A DNA stretch of 41,321 nt from Pseudomonadota bacterium (lineage in GTDB: Bacteria; Pseudomonadota; Gammaproteobacteria; Eutrophobiales; Eutrophobiaceae), in the NCBI GenBank assembly GCA_022574295.1, contig JACZSJ010000008.1:1-41321 (forward strand), read 5' to 3'. Below are positions 16,335 to 24,743 of the stretch, piece by piece. The translations under genes and the position numbers were made by a program. A model generated the notes under the pieces. It searched no databases, was not told where the DNA came from, and saw nothing but the letters and a program-made list of their open reading frames with translations. Numbering within the stretch: position 1 is the first letter of the stretch; each line of letters begins with the position of its first letter.

Positions 16335-16429
16335 GAAGGATTCTGAATGGAACGGTCACCGGAAGCAGTTGCCGAGGGTCCGACAATAACTAATTATACG
16401 ATTTACGATTAGAAATCCAGGTCTGTCTA

Positions 16430-17242
16430 ATGTCATCAACACTTCAGGAAAGTCTCGCCGATCAGGACAAGCATATTACCGTGCTTACTGGTGCGGGGAT
16501 TTCGGCAGAAAGCGGGATACCAACCTTTCGTGGTACTGAAGGTTACTGGACGATTGGCTCAAAAGAATACCATCCTCAGGAAATGGCAACCTATGCCATG
16601 TTCACAGAACGTCCTGATGAAGTATGGAAATGGTATTTATATCGGTTGAGCGTCTGCGGTAATGCAAAACCCAATCAAGGACATCTGGCACTGGTAGAAA
16701 TGGAACGACGTCTTCAGGACAGGTTCACACTTATTACTCAGAATGTTGATAATTTACATATCCGTGCAGGAAACAGTCCAGAGAGGACGTATCAGATACA
16801 CGGTAATGTATTTTTCATGCGCTGTGTAAATGAGTGTAAAGAAAGTATTTATCCTCTGCCAATGGAAATATTACCTCGAGATAAAGATCAGCATCTATCA
16901 AGTGACGATAAAAAAATATTATCCTGTCCTGATTGTGGTGCGGGGACTCGACCACATGTTTTATGGTTTGATGAAATTTATGATGAACATTATTTTAAAT
17001 TTGAGAGCGCCATGGCTGTCGCTGCAAAGACGGATGTCCTGATTATTGCCGGTACCTCCGGTGCAACTACCTTGCCTAATCATATCGCGAATATCGTCTA
17101 TCACAATGGGGGAATGATCATTGATATTAATATCGAGCAAACCCCTTTTACCGAACTGGCGGTTAATAGCGTGAACGGCGATTTCTTAAATATGACATGT
17201 TCAGAGGGACTTGCCAAAATACTGATGATTATGAAAGATTGA
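16430..17242 (+). CDS. Sirtuin (NAD-dependent protein deacylase)
   Basis: 270 residues with all Sir2 core motifs: GAGISAESGIPTFRG at 21-35, TQNVDNLH at 103-110, catalytic His124 in IHG, and zinc cysteines 132, 136, 166 and 169. PHVLWFDE is the class III-type loop. YLYR at 69-72 gives the Tyr-x-x-Arg pair that in CobB and SIRT5 recognises succinyl or malonyl lysine, so desuccinylase activity is likely. It removes acyl groups from lysine using NAD+ and releases nicotinamide and O-acyl-ADP-ribose. The divergent macro-like neighbour would suit that ADP-ribose chemistry, but this is inference. Annotation as cobB would be reasonable though not certain. Confidence 0.9.
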   Translation: MSSTLQESLADQDKHITVLTGAGISAESGIPTFRGTEGYWTIGSKEYHPQEMATYAMFTERPDEVWKWYLYRLSVCGNAKPNQGHLALVEMERRLQDRFTLITQNVDNLHIRAGNSPERTYQIHGNVFFMRCVNECKESIYPLPMEILPRDKDQHLSSDDKKILSCPDCGAGTRPHVLWFDEIYDEHYFKFESAMAVAAKTDVLIIAGTSGATTLPNHIANIVYHNGGMIIDINIEQTPFTELAVNSVNGDFLNMTCSEGLAKILMIMKD

Positions 17243-17263
17243 TCCTTGTTTTGAGCTTAATAT

Positions 17264-17518
17264 CTAACTCGCAGTGCTTTGGTTATGTGGTGACAACATG
17301 AGTATCAGTGCTTGTGCATGTTCTGCGGCTTTTCTGCCAAGGTCGGTGAGATAGCCCCCATCGACTTGTGTGACGAGGCCTTTTTCGAATAAGCGTTGTA
17401 CGGCTTCGACATATTCCACACCTGCATTTGAGTGGACTTTGATGCCTTGCTGGGTGGTCTCCAGGTTGTAGTGAATCAGTATTTCGATTTCAGCAATCTG
17501 TTCTTTAGAAAAGTGCAT
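17264..17518 (-). CDS. TIGR02647 family protein
   Basis: 84 residues. Matches the small gammaproteobacterial family I recall from Pseudomonas: EIEILIHYNLETTQQGIKVH, EYVEAVQRLFEKGLVTQ and DGGYLTDLGRKAAEHAQAL. The last part reads like a winged-helix wing and turn, so a DNA-binding role is often suggested, without proof. AAGGCG ribosome site present. Monocistronic between the sirtuin stop and dbpA. Confidence 0.85.
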   Translation of the reverse strand: MHFSKEQIAEIEILIHYNLETTQQGIKVHSNAGVEYVEAVQRLFEKGLVTQVDGGYLTDLGRKAAEHAQALILMLSPHNQSTAS

Positions 17519-17608
17519 AGTTTCGCCTTAGACCATCGTTTATTTTGTGCCATCGGGAACCCTAAATAATACATGAGATTTGGTGTGGATGTTATGCCCT
17601 CATGTATA

Positions 17609-19006
17609 TCATCTTAGTTTTCGTACTTTAAACTTGCGTCCTTTGATTTTCCCTTCTGATAGAATCTTCAAGGCTTGTTTGGCAATAGGCCGTTCCACCG
17701 CGACGTAAGTAAGGATATCGAAAATATCAATTTTCCCGATCTGTTTGCCCGGCAGATTAGTATTTGCAGTTAAAGCGCCCAAGACATCACCCGCGCGGAT
17801 CTTGTTTTTACGACCTCCATTAATACATAGCGTGACCATCGGCGGACTCAGTCTGAAATTCTCCCGACTTTTAAGCGAAGATGTTTTATCAATATGAGCA
17901 GGACTATCTTGATATTCTTCTATCCTGATGACCTTAGGTGCTTCAGATGCCATAAACAAACTTAAGGCCAGCCCTTCATTCCCCGCACGACCCGTGCGTC
18001 CGATACGGTGAATATGTATTTCTGGATCGGGTGATAACTCGAAGTTAATCACGGCCTGTAAATCTTTTATATCCAGTCCCCGTGCAGCAACATCCGTTGC
18101 AATCAGCATCGAACTGCTTTTATTGGCAAACTGTACCAATACCTGGTCACGTTCTTTTTGTTCAAGATTACCGTGCAAGGCCAGCGCATGGAAACCTTGT
18201 TGCCATAATGTGTCAGCCAATTCCTGGCATTGTTGTTTTCGATTACAAAACACCAGGCTGGATTCAGGTCGATAATGTTGTAACAGGGCAACGAGTGTTT
18301 TGGTCCTTTCACCTTTTTGTATTTCATAGAAAATTTGTTTTATTTTTTTATTGTCATGCAGACTTTCCACACGAACATCAACGGGATTGGTTTGGATGGC
18401 ATGACTAATGTCTTTTATTTCTTCCGGGTAGGTGGCTGAAAATAGCAGGGTTTGTCTTTGGCGCGGCGTCATATCAATAATGCGCATGATGTCATCATGA
18501 AAACCCATGTCCAGCATGCGGTCAGCCTCATCCAGCACTAGCGTGTTTAATCTATCCAGTTTTAAAGTCTCTTTTCCCAGATGTTTTAATATCCTTCCCG
18601 GTGTACCGACCACGATATGGGGGTCATGTTCCAATGAGGCCAGCTGTAGGGCCATCGGTTTGCCACCACACAAAGTGAGAACCTTGGTGTTGGGTATTGC
18701 ACGCGCCAGACGACGAATTTCATTGCTCACCTGATCGGCCAGTTCACGCGTCGGGCAAAGAACCAGGGCCTGTGTTTGATAAGTTCGGACCTCAATTTTA
18801 TGCAGTAAGCCAATTCCAAAGGCAGCCGTTTTGCCACTACCGGTTTTAGCCTGTGCCAGTAAATCTTTTCCTTCCAGGATATCGGGCAGGCTTTGTGCCT
18901 GTATCGGGGTCATGACCTTGTAATCCAGTGACTGGAGATTAGCTAAAAACTCAGGCTCTAAGGACAAGCGAGAGAAAGGCAATGAAGTGAAAGATTTTGT
19001 ACTCAT
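17609..19006 (-). CDS. dbpA: ATP-dependent RNA helicase DbpA
   Basis: 465 residues, complete DEAD-box helicase: Q-motif near 33-40, Walker A AKTGSGKT at 53-60, DEAD at 159-162, SAT, and [10 protein letters not shown]. After the helicase core, residues about 390-465 form the DbpA RNA-binding domain (VTLCINGGRKNKIRAGDVLG, IGKIDIFD), which targets 23S rRNA hairpin 92. The protein acts in late 50S ribosome assembly. It follows rhlE by 41 bases on the same strand, so the two are probably co-transcribed. Confidence 0.95.
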   Translation of the reverse strand: MSTKSFTSLPFSRLSLEPEFLANLQSLDYKVMTPIQAQSLPDILEGKDLLAQAKTGSGKTAAFGIGLLHKIEVRTYQTQALVLCPTRELADQVSNEIRRLARAIPNTKVLTLCGGKPMALQLASLEHDPHIVVGTPGRILKHLGKETLKLDRLNTLVLDEADRMLDMGFHDDIMRIIDMTPRQRQTLLFSATYPEEIKDISHAIQTNPVDVRVESLHDNKKIKQIFYEIQKGERTKTLVALLQHYRPESSLVFCNRKQQCQELADTLWQQGFHALALHGNLEQKERDQVLVQFANKSSSMLIATDVAARGLDIKDLQAVINFELSPDPEIHIHRIGRTGRAGNEGLALSLFMASEAPKVIRIEEYQDSPAHIDKTSSLKSRENFRLSPPMVTLCINGGRKNKIRAGDVLGALTANTNLPGKQIGKIDIFDILTYVAVERPIAKQALKILSEGKIKGRKFKVRKLR

Positions 19007-19047
19007 GGGACTAGTTTTTACTGGAGGTCTTTGTTAACTCAAGATTC

Positions 19048-20388
19048 TTAAATTGCTGATACTGTTTGTGATCCGGAACGCCTGACACGGTTGGATTTAT
19101 TCTTTCTTTTGTCCTGACCTTTCGGGTTACCTGATTGTCTGCGCGCATTTTGTTTCTTAGAAGTGCGCCATGAGCCAGTTTTATTACTGGTTTTATTATC
19201 ATGGGATTTCTGTTTATTACGTTTTGGTTTAGTGGAGATAGATTCCGGTACAACATGTTGTGGCTCGAAGCCTTCAATTTCTTCGCGTTCGATCTTGAAT
19301 TTAATAATTCGCTCGATGTCTTGCAGTTGTTTGGCCTCATCGGCACTGACCAGAGAAATGGCGTGGCCATTGGCACCGGCACGGCCTGTGCGGCCGATGC
19401 GGTGTATATAATCCTCTGGGACATTCGGTAGATCGAAGTTGACGACATGGGACAGTTGGTTGATGTCTATGCCCCTGGCGGCGATATCGGTTGCCACCAG
19501 TATACGGGTTTTGTTCTGTTTAAAATCGGCCAGTGCTCTGGTTCGTTGCCCCTGGCTTTTGTTGCCGTGTATGGCTGTGGCATGGATGTCGTCACGTGCC
19601 AATCGCTTCACTAGTTTATCGGCACCGTGTTTGGTGCGGCTGAAGACCAGTACCTGATACCAGTTATCCTTACGGATCAAATGGCTGAGTAGTGCTGTTT
19701 TATTCGCTTTGTCCACTGGGTGGATTACCTGCGTGATGGTTTCGACGGTGGTATTACGCGGGGCCACATCAATTTCAACTGGGTTGTTAATGATACCTTT
19801 GGCAAGCCGCCGGATATCATTGGAAAAGGTGGCAGAGAACATCAGATTCTGGCGTTGTTTTGGCAGCAGTGACATGATTTTTTTAATATCGTGTATAAAA
19901 CCCATGTCCAGCATACGATCGGCCTCATCCAATACCAGGATCTCAATATCGTTGAAGCGTATGGCATTCTGCTGATAGAGATCGAGCAGGCGGCCCGGTG
20001 TCGCCACCAGCACGTCGATACCACGGCGTAGTTTCATCATTTGCGGGTTAATTTTGACACCGCCAAAGACGACAGCGGAACGTATTGGCAGGTACTTCCC
20101 GTAGGTCATTACGCTGTCCTGTACTTGTGCCGCGAGTTCCCGGGTAGGAGTTAGCACCAATGCACGTATACGGTTACTCTTTATCGGCGGTTTGTTGCAG
20201 AGCCGCTGTAACAGGGGCAAGATAAAACCGGCGGTTTTCCCGGTCCCGGTTTGTGCTGCGGCCATGATGTCTTTGCCTTCCAATATGGCAGGGATAGCCT
20301 GCACCTGGATCGGTGTTGGACTGGTATAGCCGGCGGTACGCACGGCGCGCAGTAGTTCTTCGGATAGTCCGAGTGTTTCAAATGTCAT
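19048..20388 (-). CDS. rhlE: DEAD-box RNA helicase, RhlE-like
   Basis: 446 residues. Q-motif TPIQVQAIP at 25-33, Walker A AQTGTGKT at 45-52, [13 protein letters not shown] at 154-157, [12 protein letters not shown], and [10 protein letters not shown]. The C-terminal 80 residues are basic and low complexity (many Lys, Arg, Asn, Ser), as in RhlE, and would aid RNA binding. RhlE works in ribosome maturation and in cold adaptation in several proteobacteria. AGGA precedes the ATG. Its 5' side opens into a 535 bp spacer shared with the cold-shock gene. Confidence 0.92.
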   Translation of the reverse strand: MTFETLGLSEELLRAVRTAGYTSPTPIQVQAIPAILEGKDIMAAAQTGTGKTAGFILPLLQRLCNKPPIKSNRIRALVLTPTRELAAQVQDSVMTYGKYLPIRSAVVFGGVKINPQMMKLRRGIDVLVATPGRLLDLYQQNAIRFNDIEILVLDEADRMLDMGFIHDIKKIMSLLPKQRQNLMFSATFSNDIRRLAKGIINNPVEIDVAPRNTTVETITQVIHPVDKANKTALLSHLIRKDNWYQVLVFSRTKHGADKLVKRLARDDIHATAIHGNKSQGQRTRALADFKQNKTRILVATDIAARGIDINQLSHVVNFDLPNVPEDYIHRIGRTGRAGANGHAISLVSADEAKQLQDIERIIKFKIEREEIEGFEPQHVVPESISTKPKRNKQKSHDNKTSNKTGSWRTSKKQNARRQSGNPKGQDKRKNKSNRVRRSGSQTVSAI

Positions 20389-20632
20389 TCTGTTTTCCTA
20401 AATATAATAGTATGCCTCCTGCGCTGGGTGCTGTTTCAAGCGATAGGCCAGGGCGGGCGGCTGTTTGATCGCGCACACATTGTCGCGGATTCAGTTCGGG
20501 CATATTGGATAGATTTGCCGTTATGTGCGGCATGCAATAATTGGCTCTCTAAGGAGGGGCAGTTGGACTCGGAGTATTAGGTTGCAACGAAAAAGCAGGC
20601 AACTGAGGCGAACTAACAACTAAAGATGACGC

Positions 20633-20660
20633 TCTGGTATCCCTACGGGATGTCACCAGA
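20633..20660. other. 11 bp bulged hairpin in the rhlE/csp spacer
   Basis: TCTGGT pairs with ACCAGA and ATCCC with GGGAT around a TAC loop; only a three-base bulge breaks the stem. No T-run on either side, so it is a structural or leader element rather than a terminator. Confidence 0.55.
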
Positions 20661-20776
20661 CGCGCGCACTCTAACACTACGTTGACTAAGCTTCAATTAT
20701 TTTAGTGATATTTGAGGAAAGCTCAGATTGATCAGGACAATTCGACCAGTAATTATCCCTGACTTCTTGATTTTTA

Positions 20777-20806
20777 TTGTGTTTTTGGCCAAAAAACGGG
20801 TACACT
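20777..20806 (+). promoter_or_regulatory. Candidate promoter for the cold-shock gene
   Basis: TTGTGT and TACACT with an 18-base spacer. Matches to consensus are modest. It would give a leader of about 110 bases, in keeping with cspA-type genes. Confidence 0.3.
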
Positions 20807-20923
20807 GCACGACGCTACATTCTATACTGGTTCTTGTCAGATATACTTTTCAAGTTTTCACCTGTTAATTACCTCGTAAGATTTGTAACACTTTTAATTT
20901 TAATATTTAATGAGGTAATTATT

Positions 20924-21124
20924 ATGGCAACAGGAACCGTTAAATGGTTTAACGAATCCAAAGGCTACGGCTTTATTACACCTGACGATGGTAGCAAGGA
21001 CGTTTTTGTTCACTTCTCTGCTATCGCCAATGAAGGTTTCCGCACATTGGCCGAAGGTCAGCAAGTCACCTTCGATGTGGAAGAAGGTGATAAAGGCCCG
21101 CAGGCACAAAACGTACAGGCCTAA
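20924..21124 (+). CDS. Cold-shock protein (CspA family)
   Basis: 66 residues from the ATG at 20924, which has GAGG 8 bases upstream and starts exactly at the conserved [13 protein letters not shown]1 (KGYGFI) and RNP2 (VFVHF) are intact. The single OB-fold binds single-stranded RNA and DNA and melts mRNA structure. A terminator follows directly, so the gene is monocistronic. Which Csp paralogue it is cannot be told. An extended frame upstream reads through the leader and is not coding. Confidence 0.96.
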   Translation: MATGTVKWFNESKGYGFITPDDGSKDVFVHFSAIANEGFRTLAEGQQVTFDVEEGDKGPQAQNVQA

Positions 21125-21153
21125 AGGTCTGTTAGTTTGATGTTTTGAGTAAG

Positions 21154-21182
21154 CCCCGCGTTGTGTCGCGGGGTTTATTGTT
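21154..21182 (+). terminator. Intrinsic terminator after the cold-shock gene
   Basis: Stem CCCCGCG / CGCGGGG with a 6-base loop, then TTTATTGTTT. Located 30 bases after the stop. Confidence 0.85.
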
Positions 21183-21208
21183 TGTAATGCAATAATTGGA
21201 GTTTCATA

Positions 21209-21475
21209 GTGAAGAAACTATTTGTTGGCAGTTTGCCGCCCACTACCACTGAAGAATCCCTGCTGGCTGTGTTTTCAGAATTTGGCACGGTACGTTCCAT
21301 CAATCTCGTGAAAGATCTGTTTTCAGGTGATTGCAAAGGATTCGCCTTTCTTGAAATGGAGGGCCACCATGCCCGCGCGGCTATCGCCGGACTAGATGGT
21401 AAGTCGTTTGAGGGTAATTTCCTCAAGGTTAAATACGAAGAACCACGTAAAGGCCAGAAGGGCAGACGTCGCTGA
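21209..21475 (+). CDS. Single-RRM RNA-binding protein
   Basis: 88 residues starting with GTG; GGAG lies 8 bases upstream and no better start exists. RNP2 (KLFVGSL, 3-9) and RNP1 (CKGFAFLEM, 42-50) define one RNA recognition motif, followed by a short basic tail ending GRRR. Such stand-alone RRM proteins are known in cyanobacteria and many proteobacteria and bind RNA, often with cold-linked expression. It sits right behind the cold-shock gene's terminator, so it has its own promoter or depends on read-through. Confidence 0.93.
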   Translation: MKKLFVGSLPPTTTEESLLAVFSEFGTVRSINLVKDLFSGDCKGFAFLEMEGHHARAAIAGLDGKSFEGNFLKVKYEEPRKGQKGRRR

Positions 21476-21562
21476 AGTTAAACGTTGATGGCCGTTATCG
21501 ATCAGTCATCATTGATTACCAGCAATATTCACGGAGTATACGTGACACCCAGCGGCTAAATA

Positions 21563-21772
21563 TCAATGCTCGTATTTAAATGAAAGGGCTACCTTACTGC
21601 GGTATGCGACTACCTTTCCTTCTTCGACTTTCATATCGAGCTTGGTTACTTCTGCAACACGAAGATTTTTTAGGGACTTGCTAGCAGTTTCAACTGCATT
21701 TCTGGCAGCATCTTCCCATGATGACTCACTCGTTCCGATTAATTCGGTCACTCTGTATACGCTATCGGTCAT
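21563..21772 (-). CDS. Dodecin family protein
   Basis: 69 residues from the ATG at 21772, preceded by AAGGAGAG; an upstream in-frame ATG adds nine residues and is less likely. The sequence VYRVTELIGTSESSWEDAARNAVETASKSL is the dodecin family pattern, with the Trp27 region stacking on flavin. Dodecins form twelve-subunit shells that store FMN or riboflavin, or bind CoA. Usual length is 67-71, so complete. Confidence 0.93.
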   Translation of the reverse strand: MTDSVYRVTELIGTSESSWEDAARNAVETASKSLKNLRVAEVTKLDMKVEEGKVVAYRSKVALSFKYEH

Positions 21773-21954
21773 TATTGCTCTCCTTATTTCTATTCCCACA
21801 GCCTGATGTAACTACGCTGATTAATTACTATCATATTTGAGTATAGCAGATAGAAAATCTCCCTAAACTGCTTTCAATTAGTCTATCCTTAATGGTGATG
21901 CATAATAAATCTTGTTAGCACTACCAATAACTAAATGGGTTTTTATGTGTATGG

Positions 21955-23391
21955 ATGCAGATGATGCGAAATAGTGAAAAAATAGGTATATCGCCGTTCA
22001 ATTTTTTGTGCGTTGTGATTCTATTTTTAGCGGGCTCACTTCTCGCTAGCGCGGAACAGGAGAAGCGTGTTGCCGTGATACTTGAGGTCAATGACGCAAT
22101 TGGTCCGGCGACGAGTGATTATATCCAACGTGGTCTGGGAAAGGCCGCAGACAAGGGGGCTGTGGTTGTTATTTTACGCCTGGATACTCCCGGTGGTCTG
22201 GATACCGCTATGCGCGATATTAATCGCGCCATCATTGCTTCACCAGTTCCGGTAATCGTATATGTTTCTCCTTCAGGTTCACGGGCCGCGAGTGCAGGTA
22301 CGTACATGTTATATGCTTCGCATATCGCAGCCATGTCTCCGGCAACGAGCTTAGGGGCGGCAACACCGGTACAAATTGGTGGTGTGCCTGATATGAAACC
22401 ACCAATTCTACCTAAACAGGATAAGGAAGATGATGGTGAGGAAGGTCAAGATAAGGCAGAGGGATCTGCCGAAAAAGAGCCAGCGCCTGCAATGGGCGAT
22501 ACCATGACAAAAAAGATCGTCAATGATGCCGTTGCCTATATCCGAAGTATGGCGGAGATGCGCGGGCGTAATGCTGATTGGGCAGAACGGGCTGTACGCG
22601 AGGCAGCGAGTCTTTCATCAGATGAAGCCCTGAAGCAGAATGTGATTGATATTATTGCGACCGATACGAATGATTTACTCACTAAAGTCAACGGATGGCA
22701 GGTTAATATTAATGGTCAGGATGTCATACTTGAAACCAGTGATCTCGCAATAGAAACTATTGAGCCGGACTGGCGTAATGAATTGCTTTCAGTCATTACC
22801 AATCCGAATATTGCCTATATCCTCATGTTGCTCGGTGTCTACGGTTTATTTTTCGAAATGGCCAATCCCGGTTATGTGTTACCCGGTGTCATTGGTGGGA
22901 TTAGTATGTTGTTAGCCTTATATGCATTGCAGGTCTTACCAGTCAATTATGCAGGTTTGGCTCTAATGATCCTTGGCATTATATTTATGGTAGGGGAATT
23001 ATTTGCGCCCAGTTTCGGTGCGCTGGGGATCGGTGGGATCATTGCCTTTGTTATGGGGTCCGTGATCTTATTCGATACCGAGGGGAGTGAGATCCAGGTT
23101 GCGATCCCGATCATCGTTGCGGTCTCTACTGTGAGTTCGATCTTTTTCCTGATCGTACTCAGGATGGTGTTCGCAGCACATAATAAACCGGTAGTTTCCG
23201 GTGTGGACGAGATGCTTGGCAGCATCGGCCAGGTACTGGAAGATTTTGAAAAGTCAGGCCATATCCATATTCATGGTGAGACCTGGCAAGTGCAGTCACA
23301 ATCACCATTTAGAAGCGGTGATCAAGTTAGAGTTGTTGCGATAGACGGATTGATTTTAAGCGTTGAGCCTGTAAAGGAGGGTGCGACATGA
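21955..23391 (+). CDS. NfeD-family membrane serine protease
   Basis: 478 residues. A signal-anchor helix (15-32) leads into a ClpP-like protease domain with catalytic Ser113 in AASAGTYML and a Lys near 186 in [13 protein letters not shown]. Between them is an acidic, low-complexity insert (about 150-180). A four-helix membrane region spans about 284-420 and an OB-fold (NfeDC) about 425-478. This is the long NfeD (1510-N type), which cleaves hydrophobic regions of stomatin. The slipin gene overlaps its stop by four bases (ATGA), the classic NfeD-stomatin operon. The exact start among three ATGs (21955, 21961, 21964) is unclear. Confidence 0.93.
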   Translation: MQMMRNSEKIGISPFNFLCVVILFLAGSLLASAEQEKRVAVILEVNDAIGPATSDYIQRGLGKAADKGAVVVILRLDTPGGLDTAMRDINRAIIASPVPVIVYVSPSGSRAASAGTYMLYASHIAAMSPATSLGAATPVQIGGVPDMKPPILPKQDKEDDGEEGQDKAEGSAEKEPAPAMGDTMTKKIVNDAVAYIRSMAEMRGRNADWAERAVREAASLSSDEALKQNVIDIIATDTNDLLTKVNGWQVNINGQDVILETSDLAIETIEPDWRNELLSVITNPNIAYILMLLGVYGLFFEMANPGYVLPGVIGGISMLLALYALQVLPVNYAGLALMILGIIFMVGELFAPSFGALGIGGIIAFVMGSVILFDTEGSEIQVAIPIIVAVSTVSSIFFLIVLRMVFAAHNKPVVSGVDEMLGSIGQVLEDFEKSGHIHIHGETWQVQSQSPFRSGDQVRVVAIDGLILSVEPVKEGAT

Positions 23392-24137
23392 ACACTATGT
23401 TTTATATCATTATTGGCTTAGTTATTATTTTGACAATGATCTTCAAGGTCATGCGTGAGTATGAACGCGCTGTGGTATTTACGTTAGGTCGATTCACTTC
23501 GGTCAAGGGACCGGGTCTCATCATCGTCATTCCTTTTGTACAACAAATTGAGCGTGTCCATTTACGAACGGTGGTATTAGATGTCCCTAGCCAGGATGTG
23601 ATCTCGCGAGATAATGTCTCGGTCAAGGTCAATGCGGTAGTTTATTTTCGCGTCATGGATCCGGAACGGGCTATCATTCAAGTAGAAAATTTTCTTGTTG
23701 CCACAAGTCAATTAGCTCAGACAACATTACGTTCTGTCCTGGGGCAACATGAATTAGATGAAATACTGGCCGAGCGGGATAAGCTGAATAAAGATATCCG
23801 GGTGATACTGGATAAACAAACTGATGCCTGGGGCATTAAAGTCGCTAATGTTGAAATTAAACATGTTGATATCAATGAAAGTATGGTCCGTGCTATTGCG
23901 AAACAGGCTGAGGCCGAGCGTGAGCGACGTGCCAAGGTTATTCATGCTGAGGGTGAATTACAGGCTTCGGGAAAACTGTTGCAGGCTGCTGATATATTGT
24001 CAAAAAATCCTCAAAGTATACAACTACGCTATCTGCAAACGTTATCTGATATCGCAGGTGAAAAAAATTCAATCATCGCTTTTCCAATTCCACTGGATAT
24101 GTTCAAGCCCTTCTTAAATCTGTCTACGAAAGAATGA
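23388..24137 (+). CDS. Slipin / stomatin-like SPFH protein
   Basis: 249 residues. One N-terminal membrane helix (3-20), then the SPFH (band 7) domain ([42 protein letters not shown]) and a helical tail ([22 protein letters not shown]) expected to oligomerise. It starts inside the last codon of nfeD, so translation is coupled. Together the pair is thought to maintain membrane microdomains and protein quality. Confidence 0.94.
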   Translation: MNTMFYIIIGLVIILTMIFKVMREYERAVVFTLGRFTSVKGPGLIIVIPFVQQIERVHLRTVVLDVPSQDVISRDNVSVKVNAVVYFRVMDPERAIIQVENFLVATSQLAQTTLRSVLGQHELDEILAERDKLNKDIRVILDKQTDAWGIKVANVEIKHVDINESMVRAIAKQAEAERERRAKVIHAEGELQASGKLLQAADILSKNPQSIQLRYLQTLSDIAGEKNSIIAFPIPLDMFKPFLNLSTKE

Positions 24138-24276
24138 TGAGCAAATGTTAAATATATTTCTATTACTCATTCGCAGGCTTACACAGCACAGGAGAGCGTC
24201 GCTTCTTAATTTTGACTAAACTGTCAGTAATCAGACAGGGACATTATTAATTCGTAATAATGGCTTAACACACCCT

Positions 24277-24309
24277 TGCCCAGTGGGATGCTGCCGAATA
24301 AACTGGGCA
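24277..24309 (+). promoter_or_regulatory. Hairpin abutting the start of the ubiquitin-like ORF
   Basis: TGCCCAGT (24277-24284) pairs perfectly with ACTGGGCA (24302-24309), three bases before the ATG at 24313. It would bury the initiation region in the mRNA. There is no clear ribosome site. Confidence 0.4.
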
Positions 24310-24312
24310 CCT

Positions 24313-24597
24313 ATGGCTAATCTAACTATAAGGTTCTACGGTGAGTTGAATGATTATCTGCCTCTATCAAGGCAGTGGGGGTCGTTTTTTGCAGAATACG
24401 GGGATCAAACTACATTTAATAGTTTAGTTGATTCAATCGGAGTACCGTCTTCAGAGATTGATCTGATCCTTGTAAATGGCGAAGCGGTGGGTTTTGATTA
24501 TCTGTTACAAGAAAATGACTATATCAGTGTCTATCCATTGTTCAGGTCTGTTGATATTTCACCCTTACACCTTATCAATCGTGGATATTTAACTTAG
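24313..24597 (+). CDS. Ubiquitin-like (Mut7-C N-terminal) domain, truncated or stand-alone
   Basis: 94 residues. The sequence (IRFYGELNDYLPLSRQWGSF, DLILVNGEAVGFDYLLQEND, YISVYPLFRSVDISPL) is the ubiquitin-like domain that normally precedes a Mut7-C RNase domain in proteins of about 250 residues. Here the frame stops right after the linker (TAG at 24595) where a repeat-like sequence begins, and no Mut7-C remnant is left before the next gene. It lacks the C-terminal Gly-Gly of ThiS or MoaD, so it is not a sulphur carrier. Either a truncated gene or a free module. The ATG at 24313 fits the domain; an upstream ATG at 24283 would add ten residues. Confidence 0.7.
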   Translation: MANLTIRFYGELNDYLPLSRQWGSFFAEYGDQTTFNSLVDSIGVPSSEIDLILVNGEAVGFDYLLQENDYISVYPLFRSVDISPLHLINRGYLT

Positions 24598-24720
24598 GGA
24601 ACCTCTGATCAAGTTGTCATTTCGACCAACGGGAGAAATCTTAAGTTGAAAATATTAAGTAAAATCAGTTGGCTACAAGATTTCTCGCTACGGATTCTAT
24701 TCTTGGACAATCTCCTGGCT
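24598..24720. repeat. Degenerate inverted-repeat element
   Basis: GAGAAATCTT (24633-24642) is matched by AAGATTTCTC (24677-24686). The left arm continues outward as TTGTCATTTCGACC, a start I know from short dispersed repeats in several bacteria (left arm GTCATTTCGA, right arm ending in TCGAAATGAC). The right arm here has decayed beyond CTCGCTACGG. Probably an old MITE-like insertion. Confidence 0.5.
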
Positions 24721-24743
24721 TAAATACAAGAAGTAAGCCGCAG

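Larger units (their letters stand above)
20389..20923. promoter_or_regulatory. Long divergent spacer between rhlE and the cold-shock gene
   Basis: 535 bases without a protein gene. It must contain both promoters and leaders. A strong bulged hairpin lies at 20633-20660, about 245 bases inside the possible rhlE leader. A stretch of low-information AT-rich sequence lies at 20690-20780. I see no tRNA, no known riboswitch and no believable ORF. Long leaders are common for cold-induced mRNAs, so both sides may carry temperature-responsive RNA. Confidence 0.5.

Noticed and set aside
19011-19448. 145-residue frame on the reverse strand at the end of rhlE
   Set aside because: It overlaps the coding region of rhlE in another frame and its low-complexity sequence is a shadow of the basic tail.
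20777-20923. N-terminal extension of the cold-shock protein
   Set aside because: The frame is open upstream, but Csp proteins start at [10 protein letters not shown] and the ribosome site sits before the inner ATG.
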